A model generated the notes under the pieces. That model searched no databases, was not told the DNA's origin, and saw only the letters and a program-made list of their open reading frames with translations. The position numbers and the translations under genes are program-made. A stretch of 64,000 bases of DNA from assembly GCA_031763025.1 (NCBI GenBank), contig JASSKH010000006.1:2336958-2400957 (forward strand), in the 5' to 3' direction. The DNA is from Macrocystis pyrifera (lineage: Eukaryota > Sar > Phaeophyceae > Laminariales > Laminariaceae). This document shows positions 1 to 9,934 of this stretch, piece by piece (the stretch's first letter is position 1; each line of letters begins with the position of its first letter).

Positions 1-272
1 CATTCATGCCGAGCGAGTCCACAGACACCCTACACAGCGGGGGCGGCCTGTACTACTTACTCAACCGGCACTATAGAGGGATCACTGCTGCTGCATACCC
101 GCCCGCCATGCTGCTGCGCGCGCGCGTCAGCACGTCCAGCTGCAACAATTCCTGGCGTTTGCCGTTCCGACATACATACCCCCCACGGCCAGGCAGGCAG
201 GCAGGCAAGAAGGTGCCCGGGCTGCGTCGTGTGGCCGACGGTACTGCTGTAACCGCCACCACACCTATCAGG

Positions 273-346
273 ACTGCAGCAGTCCCGTTTAAGGGACGAA
301 CTACTCAGAAATTGACCGATTTGCCCGCTAAACGGGACTGCAGTCC
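273..346. repeat. M2 hairpin repeat, copy 1
   Basis: Imperfect inverted repeat. Left arm GACTGCAGCAGTCCCGTTT and right arm AAACGGGACTGCAGTCC enclose a short centre. The family consensus arm is ACTGCAGTCCCGTTTTGGGG followed by ACAAA. This copy abuts an M1 copy on its right. Confidence 0.75.
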
Positions 347-455
347 TATCACGGGGGGCCACAGTAAATAGGACCTACGGTACACACAAAAACCTACTTA
401 TTTCCCTATTTTTTCGAACGACATTTGGTCCTACTTACTATGGCTCCCCGTCATA
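347..455 (+). mobile_element. M1 MITE, copy 1 (diverged)
   Basis: About 109 bp. The left end reads ACGGGGGGCCACAGTAAATA and the right end TTACTATGGCTCCCCGT, which pair as inverted ends. The core keeps the family string ACACAAAAACCTA. Ends are worn, so no clean target duplication is visible. Confidence 0.8.
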
Positions 456-715
456 AAAAGGACCCTTTTTTTACTTGCGACTCCTTAGCTTCTCCCGCTG
501 CTGTAGTCTAGTTCCAAGTGTTTTGCCTCCACGAACGGGAGAGCGCGGTGAAAACATGGAGACGCATCGACGACTTTTCTATTCTCAAGGCGGCCGAAGA
601 TAAAGCCTTCATTTTTTTGTTTTTGTTTTAATACAACGTACCCATCCGACCGAGGACTCGCATCAAAACACAACCCAAAAATGAAATGAAATCATGGGTT
701 GAAGTAGCCCAACAG

Positions 716-751
<36 letters not shown>

Positions 752-1107
752 TACTCCGTGAGCGGAAACATGAGGAGCGTTCAAGCATCAACATGAATAC
801 CAAACGGTCCTTATATTACCGTCCCCGCAAGTTTCGGCCAGGCCGTGCGCTCGTAACGAATGCACCGACGGAAAGAATAGTTTTCGCCGATTCAATTGAT
901 TTGAGGGGAGACATACGGAAGTTATACCGCCGTATAACACGCATGATAACCACACACCCCTCCACGGACGAATTTCGAGTTTTCCAAGCAGGTACTTCTC
1001 GACAACGGCGAAAAGATGCCAACGCCGGGCGGCGAGGCTTTGGTGGAAAATATCTCGTCAGGATCCTTTTCCACATCCACCATTTTCGTTGTGGACGCCC
1101 CCTTTAG
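456..1107. other. Unassigned DNA with a TA microsatellite
   Basis: A (TA)15 run lies at 721-750. The open frame at 793-1107 has no recognisable domain, and long overlapping frames on the other strand argue against coding. I see nothing else. Confidence 0.5.
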
Positions 1108-1192
1108 AACTGCAGTCCCGTTTCGGGGGACAAAAACACTCAAATTGTGAGTAGTTTGTCTCCAAAACGGGACTGTCAATACTAAAAGGGTC
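1108..1192. repeat. M2 hairpin repeat, copy 2
   Basis: Left arm ACTGCAGTCCCGTTTCGGGG and right arm TCTCCAAAACGGGACTG, followed by the family's right-hand string AAAAGGGT. It lies directly left of the TAA duplication of the Harbinger-like element, which landed at or near its edge. Confidence 0.8.
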
Positions 1193-1195
1193 TAA

Positions 1196-1936
1196 GGCCG
1201 TTTCCTACGCGGTTCGATTTTTGAGCTTCAGATTTGGACCCGATGGCATTTTCAGATATGAACTTGGCAAATCGAAAGAGTCTACCAATGCGGAAAAACC
1301 AGATTTATTGTGCGTGTAGAGATTCCAGCAAACGCCGAGACCAACTGCTGTTATTGTGGTTTGGCGCCGCAAAGAGACGCGCTGGGTGCGCTGCCCTGCG
1401 CGTAGGACCCAAGCGTCCGAGCCCACGATGACTGCCTCTGGTCTGGTAGCGAAGAGACGTGGCAAGAGCGCTTGAGTCAACTTGTCTTGGTATTTTGTGT
1501 TTCATTTTGTGACCGACTGCTGCTGCTGCTGCTGTACAGCAGTGTAGTCTACGAGTACGTATCCACGGAGAGGCGCGTGCCGAGTGCGCTTCTCTTGGTC
1601 TCTAGGCCCGAGCCCGCGCCAGCCGACTTTAGTCTGGCCACGGAGAAACGCGCCGTCCGCGCGTCGGGCGCGAAGCTACGTCGCTATACAGCAGCTGTAT
1701 CACCATCCAACTCATCGATCGTTCTGCTGATGTTTGCTGTCGTGGATAACATCTTGGATTTAAAGAGCATGCCGTTTTTTCGATTTGAAAATCTGATGAC
1801 CCAGGTCATCGGATTCTAAAATCGAAAAAATTCCGGTCGGATTTTGAATATTTGGACCGCATAAGCAGGGTCATTCATTTCTGAAATCGAAAAATGCAAA
1901 TCTGAAGCTCGAAATCGAACCGCATGGGAAACGGCC
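1196..1936. mobile_element. PIF/Harbinger-like non-autonomous DNA transposon
   Basis: About 741 bp bounded by terminal inverted repeats of about 40 bp that begin GGCCGTTTCC; the right end is its complement, GGAAACGGCC. Both ends are flanked by TAA (1193-1195 and 1937-1939). A 3-bp TWA duplication and a GGCC-type terminus are typical of PIF/Harbinger MITEs. The inner parts of the repeats continue with weaker similarity (GCATTTTTCGAT-like strings). No transposase frame is present; the 115-residue frame at 1472-1819 shows no DDE domain and I regard it as accidental. Superfamily assignment rests on the duplication and termini only. Confidence 0.75.
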
Positions 1937-1939
1937 TAA

Positions 1940-2095
1940 GACACGTTTTGGAGTAAATCGGCTCGAAAATCATCTAAGGGGGGTCTGTTATCTTCATCAT
2001 CCGGGTGTGTTACGGTAGGCTGTCACGGTCACCTCTGCTGGTAGTCACCCGTAACAGAGTCATTCAGCCGTAGGCAACGGGAATATCTGCCGTAA
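1940..2095. other. Short unassigned spacer
   Basis: Contains GTGTTACGGTAGGCTG and CCCGTAACAG, faintly like the GTTA/TAAC words of the element at 30.2-32.2 kb. The similarity is too slight to call a copy. Confidence 0.3.
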
Positions 2096-2215
2096 TTTCA
2101 AGTGCCCTCCATCCCCGGTATGAAAACGCCTCCGTATCCTGGAGTGGAAACCCCGGGGATGAGGGATGCTTTCTATTAATAAATGGTATCCATCCCCTAC
2201 CGGGTATTTTACTGG
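2096..2215 (+). repeat. CATCCCCGG repeat, copy 1
   Basis: Contains CATCCCCGGTATGAAAACGC followed by CTCCGTAT, and later GGAAACCCCG. Closely related strings occur at 31170-31275 inside the TAAC-rich element, so this is a small dispersed family of unknown type. Confidence 0.5.
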
Positions 2216-2328
2216 TTTTATCCCCGGTTAAGCCGCAACATTCCTACATACCAGTCGAGCCCAACGCTGAAATACAGGTATTCATATCACTCGCACGTAT
2301 TTTTATTTTTTGCGCCTACATACCACGA

Positions 2329-3132
2329 TGTCCCAAAATTTAAGGACCGTTTGTTGTCCCAAAATATAAGGACCGTTCGTTGTCCCAAAATATATGGACC
2401 GTTTGTCGTCCCAAAATATATGGACCGTTTGTTGTCACAAAATTTAAGGAACGATTGCTGTCCCAAAACACAAGGACCGTTTTGTTGTCCCAAACTACGG
2501 TATAAGGACATTTTTTGTCCCCATTTATACAAGGTCTGTTTCTTGTCGCAAAAATACACGGGACCATTTTTACTCTCCCAAACTATAAGGACCGTTTGCT
2601 GTCCTGAAATATAAGGAACGTTTGTCGTCCCGAAATAATAAGAAGGACCATTTGTTGTGCGCGAACTATGAACTACCATGGTATGAAGAAGGACCGTTTT
2701 GTTGTCCCGAACAAACAAGGACCATTTTTTGTCGCGAAGCATAAAAGAAGGACCGTTCCTTGTCCCGAACAAACAAGGGCCGTCTGTTGTCCCGTAATAC
2801 AACAAGGACCATCTGTTGTCCCAAAATATAAGGACCGCTTGTTGTCCCGATAAATACAAGGTTATCATTTTCTGTCCCGAACTCTTAAGAAGGACCGTTT
2901 ACGTCTCGAAAAAAATATAAAAAGGGCCGTTTCTTGTCCCGAAATATAAAAGGGGCCGTTTCTTGTCCCGAAATATAAAAAGGACCGTTTCTTGTCCCGA
3001 ACTACTATAGGAAGGACCGCTTCTGGTTCGGAAAAGCAAGAAGGACCCTTTGCTGTCCCAAAATACGAGGACCATTTTTTGTCTCAAGATACAAAGACCG
3101 CTTCTTGTCCCGAACAGCAAGGACCGCTTGTA
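2329..3132. repeat. Minisatellite of 28 variable units, about 26-33 bp
   Basis: I count 28 head-to-tail units of the type TGTCCCAAAATATAAGGACC plus GTTTGT. Most are 26-30 bp; one unit near 2656 is about 47 bp. The left units carry CAAAATATA. From about 2626 the units shift to CGAAATATA or CGAACAAAC cores, so subtypes are clustered. Because many units are not multiples of three, the long minus-strand frame through the array (2287-2868) reads repeated W-D/G-T-T-N-G-P-like peptides. I treat it as a by-product of the repeat, not a gene. Confidence 0.9.
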
Positions 3133-3359
3133 TATACAAGTGTTGTCTTTATATCTGGGGACTGAGCGGTACATCCTTACCCTCGGGAAGAAGAATGGTT
3201 GGGTCCAAACCTCTTGGTCGGTAATCTTGTATATATATTAAAAAACACACACACAGACAAACTTCTAGAACAGCAATTCTTCGATTTTGAAACCATTTTT
3301 ATTTTTTTCATGTCCTGCCGCCGAAAGCGCGAATACACGAGTCGCCAAGATTGACATTA

Positions 3360-3632
3360 TAGGAAATCGACGAGAGGTGGGAATGCTAAATGAGCTGAAC
3401 CCTCTGCGAGATAAAAATTGAGGCATGTACCGGGGAGGGGGGGGGGGGGGGGGGGGTGGGGGGGGTACTCATTATCGTGTATGGCCGTAGTCATATGACC
3501 ATAGAGGGGGGGGGGGGGGGGGGGGCAGGCGAGGCGAAAGACTCCTGTGACCACGGCCCGTCGTCCGAGAAGGCCGCTGACGGTGAAATCATATTACACG
3601 ATCAAGCGGAAAGTGGTCATAATTAAAAATAG
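3360..3632 (+). mobile_element. SINE-A copy 1, 5'-truncated and split by a CR insertion
   Basis: Matches the body of SINE-A from AAATCGACGAGAGGTGGGAA through GCATGTACCGGGG, then resumes with CTCCTGTGACCACGGCC to the family's end near TAATTAAAAATAG. A CR fragment with G runs on both sides interrupts it at the family's CCGGGGGGAGAAGG tract. The head is missing and the A tail is short and degraded. Confidence 0.75.
3432..3525 (-). mobile_element. CR retroposon fragment inside a SINE-A G tract
   Basis: On the minus strand this reads C run, TCTATGGTCATATGACTACG, ACGATAATGAGTAC, C run. That is the last ~40 bp of CR with its poly-C end, starting directly after another C run. The host sequence at this point in other SINE-A copies (7168, 15222) is a G5-G6 tract, so the target was a G/C homopolymer. 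Confidence 0.75.
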
Positions 3633-4020
3633 TCGCGATAAACCGTATGTAATACCAGGTACTTACACACGATAGTACCTGGCACGTGAGCGGAAATGCA
3701 AAAAGGACCGTTGCGTTGTGATCAAGGATGCCCGAACGTCCTTCTTACCTTTCCATTCAGAGTGGTACTTGATACGATTAGTGGTCCCCCCTACAGAGCC
3801 GGTACATATGCGCCAGTCAACAATACCGGCACTATTACGGAGGCAACCAACCGGCACTAATTACTCCGCACGCTACTACACTGGATGACTTCATCTGTGC
3901 CAACCAAGCGATTCCGAAAGGCACCTTACAGCGGGCAGCCAGCACTACTCAGCCGGCAGTATAGCACCACAGAGGTACGCACCACTACCGCACGGAGTCC
4001 TCTTAACCCCTTCAGCAGTG
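3633..4020. other. Unassigned, no gene seen
   Basis: Holds words frequent across the window (TACCAGGTA at 3653) but no open frame with a recognisable domain and no repeat family I can define. Confidence 0.4.
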
Positions 4021-4112
4021 CATGCAGTCCCGATGAGGTGACAAAACCACTCTAATTCCAAGTGATTTGTCCCCAAACTTGTCTCCAAAACGGGACTGCA
4101 GCACTAAAAAGG
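4021..4112. repeat. M2 hairpin repeat, copy 3
   Basis: Left arm ATGCAGTCCCGATGAGG; right arm duplicated in part (TTGTCCCCAAACTTGTCTCC) before AAAACGGGACTGCAGCACTA. The doubling makes the copy slightly longer than the usual ~85 bp. Confidence 0.75.
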
Positions 4113-5837
4113 ACTATTAATACAACAACGACTTTACGATAGATATTTCCGTATTCGGGCTGCTGAGTCTTCCACGACTCTCGGGCTAGGAGGCACTCCT
4201 GGCCGACCAACTGCCGTGGAACACAGCTGCCGAACTGCGGAACACGACTTTTCTCCTCCCACCAATAGTAAGAAGTTATAAACTCCCGGACATTTATAAA
4301 TTCACACCGCTGGAGAATCTGTCTTCAGCAGTTTTCAGGTGTGTGCTGCTTGGTCTGCGTGTATATATGCCCTCTTGTCACGCAGCCTGTAGCGTGTGGT
4401 TTTGTTCAACCACGTGACTTGATCTGAAGCTTTTTTCGCTTCGGTACCTCTCCATGACAGGAAAAAAAGAGTCAGCACGGAACATGGGTCAGTTCCGAAT
4501 GCCCTCGGGTAAACTTGAACAGGTTTCCGCGAAGACAGCAACATCCCGACGTGAAGAGGCAGCAACCATCTCGAGCAAATATCTCCATGACGGTTCGTCA
4601 GCCAGAAAAGAGCACGGGCGTGCGGCTGACGTGATCCACACAAAAGACCTACCAGTCTACAATGAAACGCAGTAGTTGCGGTTACAGCAAGCGTCCGTCA
4701 CAGCATTTTGTTCCCGAAAAAAAAAAAAAAAAAGTTACGTCGGTCACGTCCCTAAAGTTGTTGTTGTTTTCTTCACATTAAAGTGCAGACATTGAGCCAT
4801 ACCAGCAACACGTAAAAAAACTTTGATCGCGAGAGCCCACCAAGAGTTGCACCCGGGGACAAAAAAAAAAAAAAATGTGCAAGCCGTACGACACGTAGCC
4901 GCAAGCGTAGCAACGTCACTGACATTTGCTACTGTCTGCTGCTATTGGTTTGTCTATCTTGTGCTCCCTCACATCAAAAAACTTTTTTTTTTTCCACCCG
5001 CCGAATTGTTTCTCCTTGCTGACTGTTATTCCAGGTGAGTAAAACCATCACCGACAGAAATACGAGCGCACAAAGCAGTGAAAAGCACCGTTCCGCGCGG
5101 TATCCGCTTGGTACTCCCACAAGCGCGATAAACCACATAGGGCCAGCTGCTGCTGTCGAAGTGAGCTACGTACTACTGAGACCTACCCGGCCAAAGAATA
5201 TGAACCATAACGCCTATTAATAATTATCTCTACAACAGCAAAGTTGCAGATTATTATCATATCGGTTCCCGATCCCTGATCATATTTCCGTTGTACCGAG
5301 TAAAAAAGTAGGCATCCAACCAGGAGGGACATCAGGACAATGGAGCGCCAGGACGGCAGGAGGGCCATCACACGGCATCATTGCATCAGGACACCAATTT
5401 CACGGGGCGCTGTGTGGCCGGGTGTCCTATACCAGCAACAAAAATATGTTTCAGGATGAGTGTCCCTTCAGTTTCCTGCTGCTACGTATAAGTTCGAAGG
5501 AAAGAGGTCACGTACTCACGAGTGACTACAGCAGGTAGACTACTGTTACCACTCGTATATACTCGCGAGTATCCAACAGGTTCCAAGCAAATAGGTCACG
5601 AGCACTCGTATACACCAACTTTGCAGGCACTGAGCACCTACTTGCACGTCAAAACCGACAAGCAAAACAACAAGAAGGCAACACTCGACGGAGATCGTGG
5701 CTTACGGAAACAGATGATTTCGTCGATATCGTTCCACATACGCACAGCTCGGCGTCGGCATCCCTCAACTCTGTCGCTGACGTGTGGTACGAGGCATATG
5801 CATCAACAATCAACAATGCTATCCCATGGTTGAGTAG
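4113..5837. other. Unassigned 1.7 kb, poly-A/T patches
   Basis: Open frames here (for example 4335-4643 minus, 5522-5833 plus) overlap one another on opposite strands and show no domain. A 26-bp string at 4757-4782 recurs at 25361-25392. No gene is supported. Confidence 0.4.
4757..4782 (+). repeat. Dispersed GTTGTT/CTTCACATTAAA string, copy 1
   Basis: TTGTTGTTTTCTTCACATTA occurs here and again at 25361-25392, each near a long poly-A run. Probably a remnant of a common repeat. Confidence 0.45.
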
Positions 5838-5951
5838 GACTGCAGTCCCGGTGAACAAACCGCTCAAATTCTAAGCATCAATAGCTCGTCGCCGAAGCGG
5901 GACTGCCGTTCCAGAAGGCTCAAACTACTTGGAAGGCTCAAACTACTTGGT
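5838..5951. repeat. M2 hairpin repeat, copy 4, with a direct duplication at its right edge
   Basis: Left arm GGACTGCAGTCCCGGTGAAC; right arm GTCGCCGAAGCGGGACTG. Immediately to the right AAGGCTCAAACTACTTGG is repeated twice in tandem (to 5951), a recent local duplication. Confidence 0.65.
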
Positions 5952-6434
5952 TTTAGTGCAGGAAATGCTCGTGCAGTTCCGAAAGGGTGGTCAGCTATTT
6001 GTAGTGGTCAGGGCTACAGCAGCAAGGTCCGGGTTGTGTGGTGCTAATATTATTAATAATAATAATAATAGTCGTCTCGTGCACAGAAAACTGACTAGTG
6101 GTTGTTTCCCTCAACCCTTTTTTTAAAAGAATTGGTTTTTCTCGAAGCAAGTGGCAGGCCACCTACCCTCTTTTGAGTAGAAATCGAACAACAGATGCAG
6201 AATAATTTTGCCCTTCTCTTCGTCTCCTGTCCGTGACCACAGAACTTGCGAGCATCTCGCCGCCAGGTGAAGGAAAGACCAGTGCGGTATGTATATAGGC
6301 AGCCCACGAACGAAAAAAATAACTTTCGTACGAGTTTGTTTGACAGAGAGAACTCAAAACTTTACCTACTTTTTTGGCGAGGGGGGGGGGGGGGGGGCTA
6401 CGAAAATTGGACTAAGAAATCGGCTACCTACAAC
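5952..6434. other. Unassigned, includes a 17-G run
   Basis: A G run occupies 6381-6397. AAT triplet repeats are at 6050-6070. No coding signal is seen. Confidence 0.4.
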
Positions 6435-6520
6435 TCTGGACGGCCCCGTTTGGAGGACAAACCAGTCAAATTCCAAGTAGTTTGTCCCCAAAACGGGACG
6501 GCAGTAGTCCCAAGAGGACA
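6435..6520. repeat. M2 hairpin repeat, copy 5
   Basis: Left arm CCCCGTTTGGAGGACAAACC and right arm GTTTGTCCCCAAAACGGGAC pair around CAAATTCCAAGTA, the centre shared by several copies. Confidence 0.8.
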
Positions 6521-6605
6521 ACGCGGTCCTTGCATTTACGCCCAGAGCGGTTCATAATGCCCTATGCTGTTGTTTTCGTTGGTGGGCCCAAACAGCGTAA
6601 CACAC

Positions 6606-6714
6606 TATTACGGGGGTCCATAGTTAATAGGACCCATGGTATACTTAAAAACCTATATATTTACCTATTTTTACTAACAAAATTTGGTCCCGTTAACTAT
6701 GGACCCCCGTAATA
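6606..6714 (+). mobile_element. M1 MITE, copy 2 (near-consensus)
   Basis: 109 bp. Left end TATTACGGGGGTCCATAG and right end CTATGGACCCCCGTAATA are perfect complements. Read as TA, TTACGGGGG...CCCCCGTAA, TA, it gives a TA target duplication, as in Tc1/mariner-type MITEs. No coding capacity. Confidence 0.9.
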
Positions 6715-6742
6715 GGGTGTAGATAAGATAACAAACAACACA

Positions 6743-6916
6743 CCCCCCCCCCCCCCCCCCCCCCTGATCGCGCTTGGTGCAAGCAATGTCTGCCTGGTCG
6801 GTAAAAACCGAAAATGCTCCGTCCCGGCATTGTAGGGATGCGAGGGTCTATGGTCATACGACTACGGCCATACATGAGATCGAGTACATCTCTCCTATTG
6901 AGTACACCCCCCCCCC
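6743..6916 (+). mobile_element. CR retroposon, 5'-truncated, C runs at both ends
   Basis: C22 (6743-6764) is followed at once by TGATCGCGCTTGGTGCAAGC, the middle of the CR consensus. The body continues to ATTGAGTACA and a C10 tail (6907-6916). It covers roughly the last third of the full unit. Confidence 0.85.
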
Positions 6917-7032
6917 TGAGCTGAATTTCTGAGTCTATTTTTTTTTTCTCTCTCCAGAAAAAGCACGGCGTTCGCACAAAAAACGAAAAATACGGCCTGG
7001 GAGAGGTCTCGTCTCGATGTATTCCTATACAA

Positions 7033-7295
7033 GAGTGCATGCTCGTAGGGACTTTTCTTGCATAAAATTGATTAGCGGAAAGCGCGAGAGCGTGAGCTAG
7101 CCGTGCATTCGATGAAAATCGACGAGCGGTGGGAATGCTGAACCCTATGCGTAGACAAAAAAAAAAAGGCACGCACCGGGGGAGAGAAGGGACGACACCT
7201 GTGACTACGACTTGTCCAGAAGATCATCGCTGAGGGTAAAACCTCCTACGAGTTAGGCTGGAAAGTAAAAGCGATGATTAAAAAAAAAAAAAAAA
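7033..7295 (+). mobile_element. SINE-A copy 2, head missing, poly-A tail
   Basis: Begins within the family at GAGTGCATGCTCGTAGGGAC. It runs through CGACGAGCGGTGGGAATGCT and GGGACGACACCTGTGAC to a 16-A tail at 7280-7295. The tRNA-like promoter boxes are absent, as expected for 5' truncation. Its uninterrupted GGGGG tract near 7168 serves as the empty-site comparison for the split copy at 3.4 kb. Confidence 0.85.
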
Positions 7296-7884
7296 TACAA
7301 TAGACGCATCGCTTGGCACTTGTGTACTCTCTCCGGTCGGTTTCTGAAAAATTTCAGCTTGGAAATCTGTTCGACGGGGTTTTGATGTTCCATCACCAGG
7401 GTGATCATGCCGTAGTAAGGTTGGAAAAATAAATACCGGTGTGTGTACCCGTATAAAAACGGAGTGGCTCATAAACCTCTCTCGAACCTCAAACGTAAAA
7501 CATGTCGAAATTGGTCGACGGTGGCAGCATCGGCCACACACGGTGTGGTCAATATTCAGAGCTCGGGCCCACCCGGGGCGCAGGGGGATGTGTCCGGAGC
7601 GCGACATATTCAGTGTCCGGTGTATCATATCGAAAATTCCAGATACACAGCAGAAGCTCCGATACATACGAAACGTCGAATTATTCAAAATGCGTGTATA
7701 AAAAAAATCGAACAACGGCTCGTAGCTTTTTTCTGGGGGGCGTCGGTATCGTTATCGGACCGAGCTCTAACATCGTTTCATTTCCAGCATTACGAGTGAA
7801 CGTAAGGTGCAACTCGCACATGGTAAGGTCCTTGTGTTTACGGTAGGTCATATTTTTACTACGTCGCACGGTCCTCCGTGATAC
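7296..7884. other. Unassigned, overlapping open frames without domains
   Basis: Several open frames of 78-145 residues overlap on both strands (7278-7917) and none has a recognisable motif. One ends in a run encoded by the adjoining poly-A/T tail. I do not call a gene. Confidence 0.35.
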
Positions 7885-7925
7885 TAGTAGTTTGTCCCCA
7901 ATTCGGGACTGCAGCACTCAAGGGG
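7885..7925. repeat. M2 half copy 6 (right arm only)
   Basis: AGTTTGTCCCCAATTCGGGA and CTGCAGCACTCAAGGGG match the right arm. The left arm is missing. Confidence 0.6.
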
Positions 7926-8299
7926 ATACATCTGCAAGCCGCGTCGTGAGTCGTCCGAGAGAGTCGCGACGACATATTCTCAAGAAAACCTTGACGTTCA
8001 AAGCGTGTGAACTGCTCATTCTAGGGGTAAAAAACCGGCTCGGAAATTCAACCCTGGGTTTCTTGTCATCTCACGTATACTCGGTACCTGTTTGCTTGTA
8101 CCTGGTACCATGCTATATTGTGTGGGTCGGAGGTTCTCTTGCTAGCTTCGCCAAAAAAGGTGCAGATCGCGAGGGACTGCGGTTCACCGTGCCATATGTC
8201 ACACAGTTCAGTTGTCTACTGTCTACAGCAGGTACGTAGCTGCTGCGATCAGTTCGGCAGTGTATTTGCCCCTGCTCTTTCTTTCGGTACAATGTAGGC

Positions 8300-8695
8300 C
8301 GAAACAATGGCATCACCTCTCACCCCCGCCCTTACTCCCTGCGGTCTTGCCCGGATGGGATACCTCTCGCCGGAGACTAAGTTCCCGTCTGGGGAACGAG
8401 CGTCTTCCCTGTTTCTCCCATACTCAAACTCTTGCTTGCAATCTGTACATCGTCTTTCGTACTATCGGTGACCGTACCCCATTCTGCTCGCAGCATCGGG
8501 CTGTTCCCGAAGGATACCCACGCCCTACTCTGCTCGCTCGGAGGAGGAATTCCTTGAACTCTCGGTACTTATTCTCTGAAATATCCTCCACCATGGCGTC
8601 ACCTTCCGAACCCGGGGAGACTACCTCCATCAAGCGCAAGTAGGCGGGTCGGCACCACCGCCCGCCGCGCCGCGGGAGGTGATGCCATTGTTTCG
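8300..8695. mobile_element. 396-bp element with perfect 20-bp inverted ends
   Basis: CGAAACAATGGCATCACCTC at 8300-8319 is exactly complementary to 8676-8695. The interior is C- and pyrimidine-rich on the left and GC-rich on the right. I see no convincing target duplication and no transposase. The 143-residue frame at 8212-8643 starts outside the element and shows no domain. A non-autonomous TIR element is the simplest reading; superfamily unknown. Confidence 0.6.
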
Positions 8696-8703
8696 ATCCA
8701 CAC

Positions 8704-8795
8704 TATTTACGGGGGACCATAGAAAAAATGGAACCAAATTTTGTGAGCAAAAATAGGGAAATATTTAAGTTTTTGTGCGTGTACCGTAGGTGTTT
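8704..8795 (-). mobile_element. M1 MITE, copy 3, right arm lost
   Basis: TATTTACGGGGGACCATAG starts the copy and GTGCGTGTACCGTAGGT marks the far side, but the last ~20 bp of the right arm are missing. Confidence 0.7.
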
Positions 8796-8856
8796 TTGAC
8801 TTAAGAAATTCCGTACTAGACGAAAAGAACACGCACAAAAGATACTGCTGCATTGT

Positions 8857-9934
8857 CCGGAACAGGGATAATAACGGTCCCAGCGAGACTCCACCCCTTC
8901 ATCACATGGAAGGCGTTATCGAGTCGTGCCCTCCTCACCGGTACCCACTCTTAATAAGCTCGAGCCCTTTCCGTCCTTCGAGGCCGACTGCGCCGCGGTC
9001 ACCACCACCATCGAGGGAGCTACTCTTTGGCTCCCAGACAAAGTCCTGGTGACACCAGGGGCGCGGCGGTTGCGCTCAGCTCGCAATAGTTGCTAGAAGC
9101 TTTGCCCCGAATGCACAACCAGCGCTTCCGCTGCTAAACCGCCGACCCTGCTTTCCCTGGCGATCACGGCGGCCGGCGCGGGGGGCAACGAGGCGCCTGT
9201 GATCCTGCGTACGAAGCGAGCGTTGCTACAAGCAACCATACAACACCTTCGAAACAGCTCGGAGTACGGCGGCTTCTGGATGCCCGGGCTCCCAGGAGCC
9301 CCTGGTCCTCCGAGCTGTTCCAAAGGTGTTGTATGGTTGCTTGCAGCAGCGATCGCTGCTAACGCAGGACCACAGGCGCCTTGTCGCCTCCCGCGCCGGC
9401 CGCCGTGATCGCCAGGGAAAGCATGTTCAGCGGGTGAGCAGCGGAAGCGCCGCTTGTGCAATCGAGGCAAGCTCCTATTACGGGGGTCCATAGTAAATAG
9501 GACGAGGTACTGTTCGTGAAAATAGGTAAATATATAGTTTTTTTTGTGTGTACCGTAGGTCCTATTTACTATGGCCCTCCGCAGTAGCAACTGTTGCGAG
9601 CTGAGCGCAACCGCCAGGGCCTCTGGTGCAACCAGGATTTTGTAGCTCCCTCGACGGTGGTGGTGACCGCGGCGCAGCCGGCCTCCAATGACGGAAAGGA
9701 GGCGATGTTGTTGAGGCCGATGATGGGAGTGTTATCGTAGGCCATGGGGTCAGAGGGACCCTGAGCGCAGGAGGCGTGGCTACGGCGGGTTCGTTGTCCG
9801 GTCCTGAGCTGGCTTGTTCGAGCTCAACCTTCTTTCAGTTTTTCGTGGGGAAACTCGAGCTTATCAAGAGTGGGCATCGGTTGGGAGGGCACGACTCGAC
9901 AGTCTCGCTGGGACCCCTACCATCCCTGTTTCGG
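8857..9934. repeat. Long inverted repeat (~1.1-kb hairpin)
   Basis: The outer ends CCGGAACAGGGATAATAACG (8857) and CATCCCTGTTTCGG (to 9934) pair imperfectly. Inward, GAGCTTATTAAGAGTGGG-type, CACCACCACCATCGAGGGAG and CAACCATACAACACCTTCG strings all have complements in the opposite arm. The loop is about 9265-9308. The right arm carries an M1 insertion (9476-9585) and about 130 bp with no partner near 9709-9850. Both arms read the peptide A-A-V-T-T-T-(I/V)-E-G-A-T when translated away from the loop-distal side, so an originally coding fragment seems to have been duplicated head to head. Source gene not recognised; a retroelement gag/protease junction is a guess. Confidence 0.8.
9476..9585 (-). 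mobile_element. M1 MITE, copy 4, inside the hairpin right arm
   Basis: TATTACGGGGGTCCATAG to ATGGCCCTCCGCAGTA. The matching position in the left hairpin arm lacks it, so M1 arrived after the inverted duplication formed. Confidence 0.85.

Noticed and set aside
2287-2868. 193-residue minus-strand frame with W-D/G-T-T-N-G-P repeats
   Set aside because: It follows the minisatellite. Unit lengths are not multiples of three and the frame ends within the array, so no selected protein is indicated.
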